A program made the position numbers and the translations under genes. Shown piece by piece: positions 33,900-45,351 of a DNA stretch of 64,000 bases. The DNA comes from Macrotrachela quadricornifera (Eukaryota; Rotifera; Eurotatoria; Philodinida; Philodinidae), in assembly GCA_022393335.1 (NCBI GenBank), contig JAJEKB010021387.1:474894-538893 (forward strand), in the 5' to 3' direction. Below the pieces are notes generated by a model. That model worked only from the letters and a program-made list of their open reading frames with translations, did not search any database and was not told where the DNA came from. Positions within the stretch are counted from its first letter, which is position 1. Every line of letters starts with the position of its first letter.

Positions 33900-36470
33900 C
33901 CTAAGGAGAAAAAAGCGGTACTTCATGTGTACTTCAACATTTTTTGTAAAGTACGTGAAGTATCACTCTTTTCCTCTTTGACATAGCTCATGGAAAAAGT
34001 ACCACCTGTTTTTACTTCGCAGATTTGTATGATATTTGTGGATTTTATTAGAATATTTTACTCTAAATCTAAGGTTTTATGAGACAACCAGCAAATATAT
34101 CTTTTTCTTCTATTTTTAACTGTGTGAAATGATCGTTTATTGTCTGTATGTCGGTTTATTATAAGAAATAGCTTGTGGATTTTGCATTTTCCTATGAATT
34201 TTCGTAGTTTTTTCTTACTGAAGAAATACACATAAAAGGTTTTACGAAAATGAGTGCCATTCAAGAACTACAAGAGTTGGAGAGATTGGCCTTGTGTCAT
34301 TTTGTAGAGGAGTTTCTGGGTTATCTTTTGCATAGTTTAGATATATAGGTTTCTATGGCATTTGAAAAGGCCACTAAAAGGTCTTTGAAAGGTTGATGAT
34401 AATGAAAGACTGAATCCATATGAATTTCGACCATGTCTTGATTGATCTATAGAGTATACAGTTACCTACATAATGCTGAAAGCCGCAGCTCTCTAGCTCC
34501 TCCCATTTCTCAGTTATTGCAAAAACGCCTACGAGCATCTTTTTATTGGACAGACAGTAGCAGTCCGATTTTCTTCTATGAATTAAGAATCCATAAACCT
34601 GTTTGTTATTATCTTGATCGAGATAATAATGAGCAATCTACTGGGTTGATCGCAAGACTTTTCGTTTTCTTTTTTTAAATCATGTTTCATTTCTAACATC
34701 ATGCTGGCTCTGTTCTTATTTCATTATTATTTTCAAATGAATAATTGTTCAATAGAATAAAATAAAATATCATAAGATTCATGTAAAATTCATTTATAAT
34801 ATTCAAAAAAAAAAGGCTCATTATTCGACGTGTAATTAATTGAAATGATTCTACAAGCTCCATTTCTCGCTCATTATATATATTGTTTTTCTTGATAGTT
34901 TATACAAGCAATATAGAAATATATACTTATATTAGTTATTAAGATTTTCAAGTTGTACGTAGAAACATAATTTTTTGTTGCAAAAAAAAATATTGAAAAA
35001 ATAAAAAAAAGTCAATCAATGAGAGAAACTTTCGTTATATCGGATCGTCTTTTAAATAAGAAAATTTTCTTAGTAGAACGAATCTCTGTAGGAAGTACAT
35101 TATAGAAAATTTGTCATATTTTGACATTTATTTATTAGAAAACGAATTTTTATTATAACTCCTCTTCAACAAGAGAAAAATGAAATTAAAAATTTCATGC
35201 TTAATATATCTCATCTACTTTTATTAGTAGTTTAAATTTCATCGAATTTACATGAGTTTTTGAAAAATGGTTGTGCTGTTTGAATCGTTACGAAGTATTA
35301 ATAATAACAATAATATTTCTTCATCACATGTGTCATCATTTTTAATATGAAAATATCAGTAAAGGAAATGTGTGTGTCTTAAAATTTTGATTTGCGCTCC
35401 TGCACTTGATTCAAATTTAACATTAAATAATCTTGCTAATTCTAATGATACTTTTTGATTGATGGTATTATCATTTACAATTATTAACATGAAAATCATC
35501 AGTTATTTATTTTTTTCTTATCTTCTTTCACATATGTTATATTATATTGTTTAGCAATCAAAAAAAAAGGAGTAAACAATATTCTTTTTATTTTCTTTTT
35601 CATCATTTCTATTATCACATGTATGTTATATATTTCAATTAAAAATCAAAATCAACTGCAGCGCGCAAACTTTTTCTTTTTTTTTCTTTTCTTCAGCATA
35701 ATGTTTTTGGAAAAAGAGGAGTTGTCGATAGAATCTCTTTGTATTTCAAAGTAACTAGTTTCATTGTCACATGTTAACTTTGATGGGAAGCACCGTTGTG
35801 AAGAACAATAGACAAGTAATAGAAAAAAAATGTTATTAACAAAGAAAAAACCTTCTAAAAGGAAAAAAGAACATCAGTGTTAAGTATTACATCTATCAAG
35901 TTTGCATTTTCTCATCATAATCTAAATCAAATCGTGCATTAATCGACCAATCATTTCAACGTAAACAGGTGATATACGAAAGCTAAGAGACAAGATATAC
36001 GTTTTGATTCAAGGTCTTTTTTTTTCATTATGAGTTAATAAAAAGAAAAAATAAGAAAAAAAGAACTACAATCATTATATATGAACATATTGTACTTTGA
36101 ATTTTTCTTTCATTTTATTTTACTTTGATTTATTGAGACTAAATTGTGTTTTTTTCTCGGTCTTCTTGTTTCTCAATCAATGTAAAGGATCTCTAAGATG
36201 TAGAACCAGGCATCAGCATATTTTTTCACACTCTTTCTTTAATTATTGTTGGTAAAACGACTTCGATATAGTCGTAGATTTAAATAAAAGTTAAAACGAT
36301 TTCTTTTACTTGAATAATATTTTATTGGAGAAAAACTATAAGATTAACTACAAAAAACTATATAGAAATGAACGCAAAAAATAATCAAAAAATTTATGTG
36401 AAGTAAATGTTGAAAGCTACTATGTAAGATTGCAAGGTTAATAGAAAAAAGCAAATTGTTTCTTTAATAG
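33900..36470. other. No gene recognised
   Basis: AT-rich spacer. Open frames at 34058-34264 (minus) and 34442-34678 (plus) show no family motif and I do not call them. Long A/T runs are common from 34.8 to 36.4 kb. Confidence 0.4.
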
Positions 36471-36578
36471 TTCCATGCTAAATGAAGATTCGTTCGAGAA
36501 TGCTTGAATTTGTACGTCCTATAAACAAAGATAAACTGTAGACCGTTCGAGGATTATAAATGAAAAAGACATACCTGT

Positions 36579-36800
36579 TTATTTGGGCACCCAGTTACAA
36601 CATATACCACCACACCATCCACCATAATTCATACAGGGATCTCTGCGCATGAAATCTTTGAACAATTTTCGCCGCATCAGTTGGAATTCGTTGCTGTCAG
36701 AATCGTCGTCGAGATAGTTCATTCGAGCCCATGTCGTGCCGATTACAAATATTAAAACCAACAGCATTGTCCAATATTTGATTTTGTTGCTAACAGCCAT
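36579..36800 (-). CDS. Secreted small cysteine-rich peptide precursor (73 aa)
   Basis: The precursor has the classic three parts. A hydrophobic signal peptide covers residues 1 to about 26 (YWTMLLVLIFVIGTTWA). An acidic-to-basic propeptide follows, ending in a dibasic site (FMRR). The C-terminal peptide of about 20 residues, with core CMNYGGWCGGICC, has four Cys in C-x6-C-x3-CC spacing, enough for two disulfides. Processing at the Arg-Arg would release it. It could be a neuropeptide, a defence peptide or a venom-like peptide; I recognise no family. The stop is followed 4 nt later by a splice donor, so a 56-bp intron (36574-36519) sits in the 3' UTR. A splice acceptor (tttttattAG, 36825) lies 24 nt before the ATG, as expected for a 5' UTR intron or spliced-leader addition. 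The surrounding splice signals support a real gene. Confidence 0.7.
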   Translation of the reverse strand: MAVSNKIKYWTMLLVLIFVIGTTWARMNYLDDDSDSNEFQLMRRKLFKDFMRRDPCMNYGGWCGGICCNWVPK

Positions 36801-36824
36801 GGTGTAAAATGTGTTTTGATACGA

Positions 36825-37718
36825 CTAATAAAAAATATGGTTTGTTAGCTGTTTTATGTTTGCTTTTTATATACTCATTCCTACTGTAATAACTATGATT
36901 TTATCGAAATAGGAAGAAAAAAAATCTGATATGCGCTAGTTTTTTTCTTCGAAATAGAGATGCATTGTTATCATAGACATGCATCAATGAACGAGATAGA
37001 TATAAATATTCTTCACCCTATTCAAGCTTATGCGTAAAAGGGGATGAGAGGAGTGCTTATTCTATTATATCATGATTATGGTCTGCTTTTCTTCATTTTT
37101 TCTCTCTTTCTCTATTCATTAAACGTTGAAACAAAGGTTATCGGATCGAACTATAAGGCTTCTCCTTGTTTTTGAAGGCTAAATATATTGACTATCTACG
37201 TTAGAGTGCTTGAATAATCATCGAGTGATTAATCACTGATCGGTTTGATTAAATTTTGTTAAGCAGAGAGAAAAAGAAATAAGAGAAAAAAAGAGTGATT
37301 AGACGATTTAAATTAGAACGAAAAAGTATAAACAGGAGAGATATAATACTAAAGCGAAACATTTTTCTTTTTTTAGAACTTTATTATTTATATGGCCGAC
37401 AGATTTATTTTTAACAAGCCTTTTTATATTCGTCATACGCACACACATACATGCTTGCTCTCTTTACTTTTCTCTGTTTACATTGATGCCTTTGCACAAG
37501 AACACTCCATAATTATATTTAATGTGGAGATATAAACACATACAACATAAACGTATGATGGTAAAAATGATTAACATGTGATACAAAGAGATGTGTCTTT
37601 CATATTTTTATTCATGTATTGATGAGCCTCTTTGAATAAAGCACAGCTCCTATTGAATTGATAAATGAAAGCGAATTGTGTCGATAGTTCGTTTCATTTT
37701 TGAAAAATATTATATTGA
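36825..37718. other. No gene recognised; upstream region of the peptide gene
   Basis: AT-rich spacer that must contain the promoter of the minus-strand peptide gene. I see no other coding signal. Confidence 0.4.
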
Positions 37719-38045
37719 ATGATAGTCAACTTATACTTGAAAGTTGATTTTGATATTTTGTTCAAATATACATTATACAAGTTGAAAAAGACAATGAGAA
37801 AAACGAAAGAAAAAATAATATCATTAATCAAAAACAAGATAATTAGAGTAAGACCATACATTAAAGAAATATTATCATGCTTTGATACTAATGATGAAGA
37901 ACATAATGAAGATGCTTCATCATCATTCCCATATAGATTCGAAATTAAAGAAAAGAACAGAAAACTAAATATTTATATTGACGATAATCAAATTGACTTA
38001 AGTAATAATGAAGAATATCTTCACTCTAATAAAGTTTGTTTTTAA
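37719..38045 (+). CDS. Hypothetical small protein
   Basis: An open frame of 108 codons. From the internal Met (MRKTKEKIISLIKNK) it reads as a basic helical segment followed by an acidic, Asp/Glu/Asn-rich tail (CFDTNDEEHNEDASSS, then IYIDDNQIDLSNNEEY). No domain is recognised, and the first 26 residues look like non-coding AT-rich text. The charge pattern is protein-like, but this may be a fragment or chance. Confidence 0.3.
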   Translation: MIVNLYLKVDFDILFKYTLYKLKKTMRKTKEKIISLIKNKIIRVRPYIKEILSCFDTNDEEHNEDASSSFPYRFEIKEKNRKLNIYIDDNQIDLSNNEEYLHSNKVCF

Positions 38046-38640
38046 TTTGAGTGTGATCAATTCTAAGGTACTCTGATTCTTATTTGTTTATATAACTTTA
38101 GTTAATTATCAGAAAAAATGTGACGTTTTTTGGTCAATAATAGAACACATATGATGCCAATGATTTGTTATCTCTCTAAAACCAAAAGCTGTCAGAAGTT
38201 TCTTTATAATCATTTTGTTAACATACATCATTTGCTCCTGAGAATCTTTTCATGGAGGTCAAAATATTGCAAGATATGGATTTAGTATAAAGTTAATTTT
38301 AACAGTATCATAAAATTTACAGCACTTCTATAGTTTACTGATGACACAGACCGTTTTAATAAAAAGAATTGTCGATAAACAATGTATTAGAACTTTATAA
38401 ACAACAATAACTATTATCCATTTCAGAGTTATATGAATATGGGCATCTTTTAAATAACTTTAAAATAAATAGAAAGATATAGAACTTGGATTTTTAGTAC
38501 TATCTAAAGTCCACATTGCTCTATTTTTTCACAAAGTCCATGAAAAATTCTAGTAACTTTTCTTTTGAGATACATCTTTAGTTTTCAAAATGACTGTAAT
38601 TATATTTAGTAACAGTATACTTTCTTAACTATAATATAAT

Positions 38641-39390
38641 GAGCATACTGAAGGCTATTTATCAACCTTCTTGAAAATCGAAGCAATCAACAAATACTTG
38701 TTTCTGAAAGCGTTTAGTCACCGTCGGCTTTGTAACATGATTTATTAACCTTCGAACATCTTTTTACCGAAAACATCGTCAAAAATAATATGTATCAAAT
38801 TTATTTTGATGATAATTCGTTAATATTTTCAGTTATTTCTCTTTAATCTTTGTTTTATTGATGTTTTATCAGAATAATTTCCCGAATTCAAATTGATCAG
38901 CCGAAAAGAATTTTAAGATGTTTACGAAAATTCATTATAGAATTCATTAGATGATTACAATATATCATATATAAAATGGACGACAAAACAAAAAAATTAT
39001 CAAATTGATATTTAACTGTAAATTCAACTTATTCATCTTTATTCGATGCGAATGATCTTCGTAAGCTTATTAATGAGACATAATACTTTGAATATTATAA
39101 AGTTAGCTTGAACCAATATGAATACATACGTATGTGATAGAAACATGATATTTACTCTGATTGCAGCAAGTAAATTAGTATTCGAGAGAAATAACTAAAA
39201 AAATACTGATGAATTATTATCAAAATTAATATAATATATTTTGTTTTCGAAGATGTTTTCAGTAGAAAAAATTTCAAACATTAATAAATCATGTTACAAA
39301 GTCGAAGACGGCTAAAATTACCAGAAGCAAATATTTGTTGGCTACTTCGATTTTGAAGATGGTTGGTAAGTAACCTTCGGTATAAAGGAT
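38641..39390. repeat. Foldback element with ~210-bp imperfect inverted arms
   Basis: The arm at 38641-38852 (CTGAAGGCTATTTATCAACC onward, including GTCTTTAGTC/GGCTTTGTAACATGATTTATTAA) is mirrored by 39184-39390. Matching landmarks are TTAATAAATCATGTTACAAAG and AAAATCGAAG-type ends. The spacer is about 330 bp and no ORF is present. It is a MITE or foldback transposon, diverged enough to be old. Confidence 0.7.
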
Positions 39391-40511
39391 GACCCAGGTA
39401 TGCTGACTCGATTAGTATAATTAACTTTTTTTTATATTAAAACACGTACTTAAAAAATTGTCTATATCGGTAAGAGATGTATTAAAAGACGGTCTACAAA
39501 ACACCCTGTGATTATAATCTATAAATGCCTCCATATAATAGATCTTGAGGATCTATGGATATCCCAAATATTAATAGTAACTAGTAATGATCTATAAATA
39601 GAATTCATAATGATCATCAAAAACAATTATTACCAAATACTTAGTATAACATAGAATTTTTTACTAATTTGATAGACTATTAATCTATAATAGATAATGA
39701 ATGAGAGAGTGAGAGCGATGGTGAAGGCTTTGATAGTGGATAGATCTGATAATGATGTTGTGAGGAAAAAGAATGAGCGTAAGAAGGTAAGCTATTTTCT
39801 TATCTAGGTTTGTGATTGTGAGGGTCTAATTTACATGTGGAGGAAATGATGAAAACAAATTGGTATAGCACTATGATCATGATATTTTTTGCATATTCTG
39901 TGTGTGTTGTATGCATTTAGATTTTTGTAATATGATTGTATACAACTGGAGTCAGTTTTTCAAATAGTTGTTATTGTTTTTTCTACTAATATATATATTT
40001 GGTGATCAAAAATACGTGTACCATTTATCAGTTGCTCTGTGACTTTATATTAGTCATCGTAGCTGTCGTATATGCATACGCATACGTAATAATAACTATG
40101 CAGTGATAGAAAAAAGACGACAAGTAGTGATATTGTATTTAAAAAAAAATAAGATAAATAATGCGTGTTGTATTACAATTACGCACATGAAAAAAGAACG
40201 AAAGAAAAATAAGATGAATGATCAGTTTAAACAAAAATAGATTATATTGACACTGCGAAAAAGACACGCGTGATTATTTCAGAAGTTTAATGATAAGAAA
40301 AGAAAGAACAAGAATGGAAAATCTTATCGATACATATATAAATAAATCAAGATTTGTTTTGAAAATTATAAAATTTTTTCTTCGAAAGAGAAATATATTT
40401 TTCAAAAAAAGATTTCTCAATTGCTAATAAATTTTCAAAAATTTTCTCGAACGGTCTATTGCCCGTGCTCGCGAATCAATTCTACACCTCTGAATACATA
40501 AAAAATAATAA
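39391..40511. other. No gene recognised
   Basis: AT-rich spacer at the 3' side of the esterase gene, with purine-rich runs near 39710-39790. No open frame of interest. Confidence 0.4.
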
Positions 40512-42217
40512 TTATACATTCATAGGAAAAGTATCAGGTATATGTTCTGCCTCTGCTTGTGCCCATACTGGATGAAATTCTAATGGTCTTAATGCATTTG
40601 TCTTTTCAATATGAATAACACAATCAAATTGTGTTGAAAGACTAGCACCAAAATAATGTGATTGACGTTCAGTATGTGGACGATAAATAACACCAATAGC
40701 TCGTTCTAAACGTTTCCTATGTAATTCAATACATAATTCATTTGAAATTTGAATATATGGATTATTCGAACGAAATAAAAGATAATATTGACCTTGATAC
40801 ATTAATACTGGATTTTGTATTAATGCTTCATGCAATAAATATTCGACACTTTCATTCAATGATGGTCGAACACCTTTAAAATTTGGATCTTTATTCCATC
40901 CATCCGCTGCTGTAACTGTACCAGTATATGTTGTAAATCCAATATTAAATGTATTTCCAATACCAAATCGTTCACGAATTAATTGACCAAGATTAACTTC
41001 ACGTGCAAGTCTTGCATTAGTTTCACGAGCATCACCAATATGTGAATTATGTGCCTAAAATTAATCAATATTTTAATTCTCATTTTTTTTTTCTTTATGA
41101 TTACATTTTATTACCCAAATAACAACTTTAGCTCCTGGTCCATAATGTGTAAGTAAATCTTGTAAACAATTACACATATGTGTATCACGAATATTCCATG
41201 TGACTTCTCTACCTTCAAAAATATGACGATAATATTTTTCTGCTTCACAAACAACTTTTGCATTTTCTGTAGCATAAAAACTTTCATCTCTTTCATAATA
41301 GTTTCCTTTTACATTCGCTATTATTCTTGCATGACGTTCTAACATTTTTATAAATACATTAATAGCTTCTTGTTCACAACTATCAGTAAGGTTTGTTGCT
41401 GCACAATAACCATATAATTTTTCATCAGGAAATCTTTCAAAACAAGCATAATTTTGACGAGCTTCGGATGCTAGAACTATTAAATATCAGATTTAAAATA
41501 AAAAATATTTTATTTAATTAAAACATTGACAAACTTGGATCACGTTTATCTAAATATTTCAGAACTTCTTGACGTGATGCTTGTAAACTATATAAATCAA
41601 TACCAAAAAATCCGGTTTTTTTCTTTGGATCTGCTATTCTCTCATTGTGTCTTCGAAGCCATGTAATAAATTCGACAATAACTGTATTTCGCCTAAATAG
41701 AAATAATTAATTTTTTTCTAGAATGAAGTAGAAGGAATAAAGAAATACTAACCACATCCATGATGGAAATCGTGTAAATTCTTTTAATGCATCATTTGCA
41801 TCTCTAATATTTAATGCAGACGGAAGTCCTTTTACCCAACGATTTACACGATAAGCTGGTGGCCAATCAGCTTCACAAGCAATAATTGTAAAACCCTAAT
41901 TATTACTGATGAAAAACAAAATTTATTTTTCTAAGAAAATTTTCAATACTTTTTCTTCAATTAATCGTTTTGTAATTTCCGCTCGATGCCAATAGAATTC
42001 ATGTGAACCTAAAAAAACAAATCAACATTTTCTTTTTATGAAAATAATTTTTTGAAAAAATACCATGTGATGCTTCACCTATCATTACAATCCGAGCATC
42101 ACCGATTGCAATTAATATCGGGTCATAATCATTTGGAGTATTAAAACGTAAACGTTGTGCATATTGTTGAATTAAATTTAATGCTTTTATATTATGTGCT
42201 TTCGATACCTTCGCCAT
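40512..42217 (-). CDS. Erythromycin-esterase-family hydrolase, intact, six exons
   Basis: Exons at 42217-42064, 42008-41950, 41895-41753, 41692-41535, 41476-41115 and 41054-40512 join in frame to 472 residues with five introns of 54-60 bp. The family's landmarks are all present: [19 protein letters not shown] near the N-terminus, [47 protein letters not shown] and [20 protein letters not shown]. The end is normal. The EASHG...H and E-x-D-W residues match those used by bacterial Ere-type esterases, which hydrolyse macrolide lactones or related esters. The natural substrate here is unknown and drug hydrolysis should not be assumed. The family is chiefly bacterial, so horizontal origin followed by intron gain is likely. 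A splice acceptor (acgtcAG, 42241) lies 23 nt upstream of the ATG. Confidence 0.88.
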
Positions 42218-42240
42218 AACGAATATATTTGAAAAATGAA

Positions 42241-43776
42241 CTGACGTAAAAAAATCGAATTAGCATTTACCCTTAATGAACTGTCGCTACTTTCTATTAG
42301 ATTTAGGTTTTGTATTAATTAGCGATCAAATTTGATTGGATTGCTTAATATTCCATTTTTTATGAGGAACGCGAGCAGTCTTTATTCTCGAAAAAAATAG
42401 TTAGGCTCTGTATTTCAAATATACTGTCATTAGAAAGATATATTTTTTAAAACTAATGACATATTCTGAAAGCTCGTGAAGTTTTCTATAATCGTGTATA
42501 TTTACATTCTAATTTGTACTTAAATATTAGAAAAAATAATCGAGTACAATGAAGACACTATCACGTCCAGATTTCTAAAAACAAAATGTTCTCAATTTCA
42601 TGAGAACTAGTTTTAAAATTTTTTATTATTATTCGAGCAGCATCTTTTTAAAAAATGTAATTGTATATTCTGATAGAGATTGAAATTCCCTATGATCCTG
42701 TATAACCGTTAACTATCTTTCATCTATATGTTGGATAATAATAAAGAGAAAAAAAATCTCATTCGTCACCATTCCGAATATATGCAAATAGCCGGGAATG
42801 ATTGGAATATCTAAGTAGTTTCCTTGGCTCCTCGGGAAAGTACTAGAGCCGTCAATTGTCTATCTTAGGAGGGGTACCAGGGTTTCATTGTTGCTACCTA
42901 AAGCATACTGCTTGAGCCCACAGTGTGCTAATGTAGAAACCATAGCATACATGGTACGATCAATGTTGCGCGGTAGATACCAAGGATTAGGTTTTCAAAC
43001 GTATAAAGTTTTGTGAGACCAAATTTAATCGTGTCACGTTTAGTTACTAATAATGTTGTCTATTCTAAAACAATTAGTATATTTCGTGATGAGAAGATGA
43101 CATAACAAATCATGGATTTCTCGGGTAGCAAGACAATCATTTCTTTGTTCTAACGAAATTCCCTCACATAGTAGTTTGCGTTTTTTAAATAAAAATTGTA
43201 CCATTAAAATAAACGATCTCATTTAACTTGTAGAGCTCTTCACACTTCGTCTTCTGGTACATTTTATTTTTCTTTTAATAAAAAATATAGACTATTTTAC
43301 AATGCATCTCCTTCACTGAAGAATCCGAAATAGGTGAAATAACGTTTGTCATTTCGACTCACTTAATTCTCGACTGTAGAAGACCGAAGTATTTTTTTAC
43401 ATGTGTCAATATGGGAAGAATTGACCTATCCATTTTTATACGAATAAGCAATTCTAATCTCTATACTTAAATCGTAACATTCAAAAAAAAATACTCGATT
43501 TTTTTGTAAAATTGTTCGGGATAAAACATATTTTTTACTAAATGCTTGTAATATTACAATGAAATCCACAAAAAAAGGAACGAAACACAAAGGGAAGAAT
43601 ATCACCATATCACTCACATGAATATGTAAAGACGTTCACCTAATGAACACATTAAAAAAAAAACCAAACAAAATGAAGGAAGGAAAGATTCACGTTTATC
43701 TTGTTATTTTCATTAAATGAATTTATTAATCTTCGATCTTTAGTAATCTATTTTATATTATTTTTCTTTTACTAAC
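42241..43776. other. No gene recognised; contains a GC-richer 220-bp island
   Basis: Spacer upstream of the esterase gene, including its promoter. The stretch 42785-43005 is clearly GC-richer than its surroundings (CCTTGGCTCCTCGGGAAAG, GGAGGGGTACCAGGG) and looks like a repeat remnant. I recognise no RNA or protein in it. An open frame at 43040-43222 (minus) has no motif. Confidence 0.4.
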
Positions 43777-44046
43777 TTCGAAAATAAAACTATAGAAATT
43801 CTATCTGTATTATCAAAACCAAAATTACAAAGTTTATCAATACCAACTTTTGATCATTCTATCACATCATTAACAATTTCTAATTGCTATTTAGAAGGAT
43901 TATATGAATTATTTAACCACGCATCGATATTAAAATATTTAAAAATTGAACGTATGAACAAAATTTTAATTATGAATGATCAATCAAAATTTTCTACTAT
44001 GAAGGTCATTTATTTGAAACAAATCAATATTCAAAATTATCAATGA
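43777..44046 (+). pseudogene. F-box/LRR-type leucine-rich fragment
   Basis: A 90-codon open stretch without an initiating ATG, ending at a TGA. It reads as LRR-like text (PKLQSLSIPTFDHSITSLTI, then GLYELFNHASILKYLKI). The style is the same as in the intact F-box/LRR gene at 47.3-49.1 kb, but on the opposite strand. No F-box remains. Most likely a fragment of a dead paralogue. Confidence 0.5.
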
Positions 44047-44193
44047 TAAATATCCGAAGTATTAGTACAGATATACGTATATATAATAAAGTGAAACAAA
44101 AAATAAAAAATAAAAAGAGTTGGATTGAAATTGACGCACACGGAAAGAAAAGTAGTGAAATTATTTCGAATGTGTATGTTATGTTGCACCACC

Positions 44194-44487
44194 GGCTGTT
44201 TCGAGTTTATCTATCATAAAATTATTTGGTCGAGGACAATAATCATTGATTTTTTAGATAGAAACTATCTAATTTAAATAGTATACCGGTTGAAGTTACC
44301 AGTATTAATGGTAAATAAACGGGATGATCCATTTAAACAAATTATATTTAAGGATTTCAATTCATAGGCAACAGGATAGGTCAAACAATCTGCAGGAAAT
44401 GGTACATATGATAACAACTTGTTTGATTGAATCTGCCAATAAGTATTATTGTTGACAATGAGAAAAATATTTATATTTTTGAAGGAT
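44194..44487 (-). pseudogene. Unidentified gene fragment (two exon-like pieces)
   Basis: On the minus strand, 44487-44274 is open for about 70 codons and reads naturally (NTYWQIQSNKLLSYVPFPAD, then LKSLNIICLNGSSRLFTINT). A second piece at about 44256-44194 reads KINDYCPRPNNFMIDKLETA and ends at a stop. The style resembles a secreted beta-rich protein. There is no start and I do not recognise the family, so I treat it as the 3' remnant of a gene. Confidence 0.4.
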
Positions 44488-44770
44488 TAAAACAGACGGC
44501 ATATAGTATGGTGCTTCACTAATCTATCAGTCTAATATTTGATAGTAATAATAAACTAATAGTCATACAAAATTTCTCTTCTTTCTTTTATTTTAGTTAA
44601 GAATAATAAGATGTAAAGACATTACACGAAGAAAAGAATGTTTGTACATGTATCTATTAAATCATGTATGCATAGTGAATATCATTTTCAAGATGCATTA
44701 AAAATATAAAATTCCAAAATATATTTTGTTATACAGAAATAGAATAATATCGATTAGTATCGTCGATCGT

Positions 44771-45145
44771 TTATGTATACTCTTCTTCTTCATTTTCGCC
44801 TTTTTCTAGAAGAAAATTGAAAAAATTGAAAAAGTCGACAAAAATTAATAAAAATGTAACTGTTCCTTAGCAGTGGCATCTTGATATTATTGATATTCAC
44901 TTACAAGATCGTTCATATTTGATTGAGCTTCATTTACCGGCTGCTTCATTATAATAAACATTGATACGTTCAACTTGAAGATCAGAATCACTATGATATG
45001 TGTCCGTTGAATTGATACCATGTTCATCAGAAATGACTTCCTAAGGCTAGAAGTATATTCACATATTAGAAAATATATTTATTAATTTACTTTGAATTCA
45101 ATTTGATTTCTACATTGACTAGCTTGAAGATGAACAATTTCACAT
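44771..45145 (-). pseudogene. Beta-tubulin pseudogene with a large internal deletion
   Basis: The minus strand keeps the beta-tubulin N-terminus and C-terminus only. Exon 1 (45145-45091) reads EIVHLQASQC-NQI after an ATG disturbed by a small deletion. A 50-bp intron follows, then exon 2 (from 45040), [20 protein letters not shown] and [16 protein letters not shown]. The next codons are, after a frame change, EAQSNMNDLVSEYQ-YQDATA, which is the C-terminal end. Then come a further intron and the acidic tail GENEEEEYT ending at 44771. About 340 residues between the two parts are missing. Gly-to-Ser and Gly-to-Arg changes and stops confirm decay. The retained introns show it is not a processed copy. 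Confidence 0.88.
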
Positions 45146-45351
45146 ATTTTATTTTATTTTTTATACCTGTTTAATACGATGAAAAAGAAAGACAATAATT
45201 CATTTTATCAGAAATGTTCAACATTAGACATAAACACACAGCAAAAGGAAAATTTATTAAAAGTTAAAAGACTTTTTTTATCATTATCAGAAAGGAACAA
45301 AGGAGTAGAATCTTTAGATTATTCGAATAAAAATAATTTTCCTTACAACTA

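Noticed and set aside
34058..34678. Short frames on both strands
   Set aside because: No family similarity, and surrounding DNA is low complexity.
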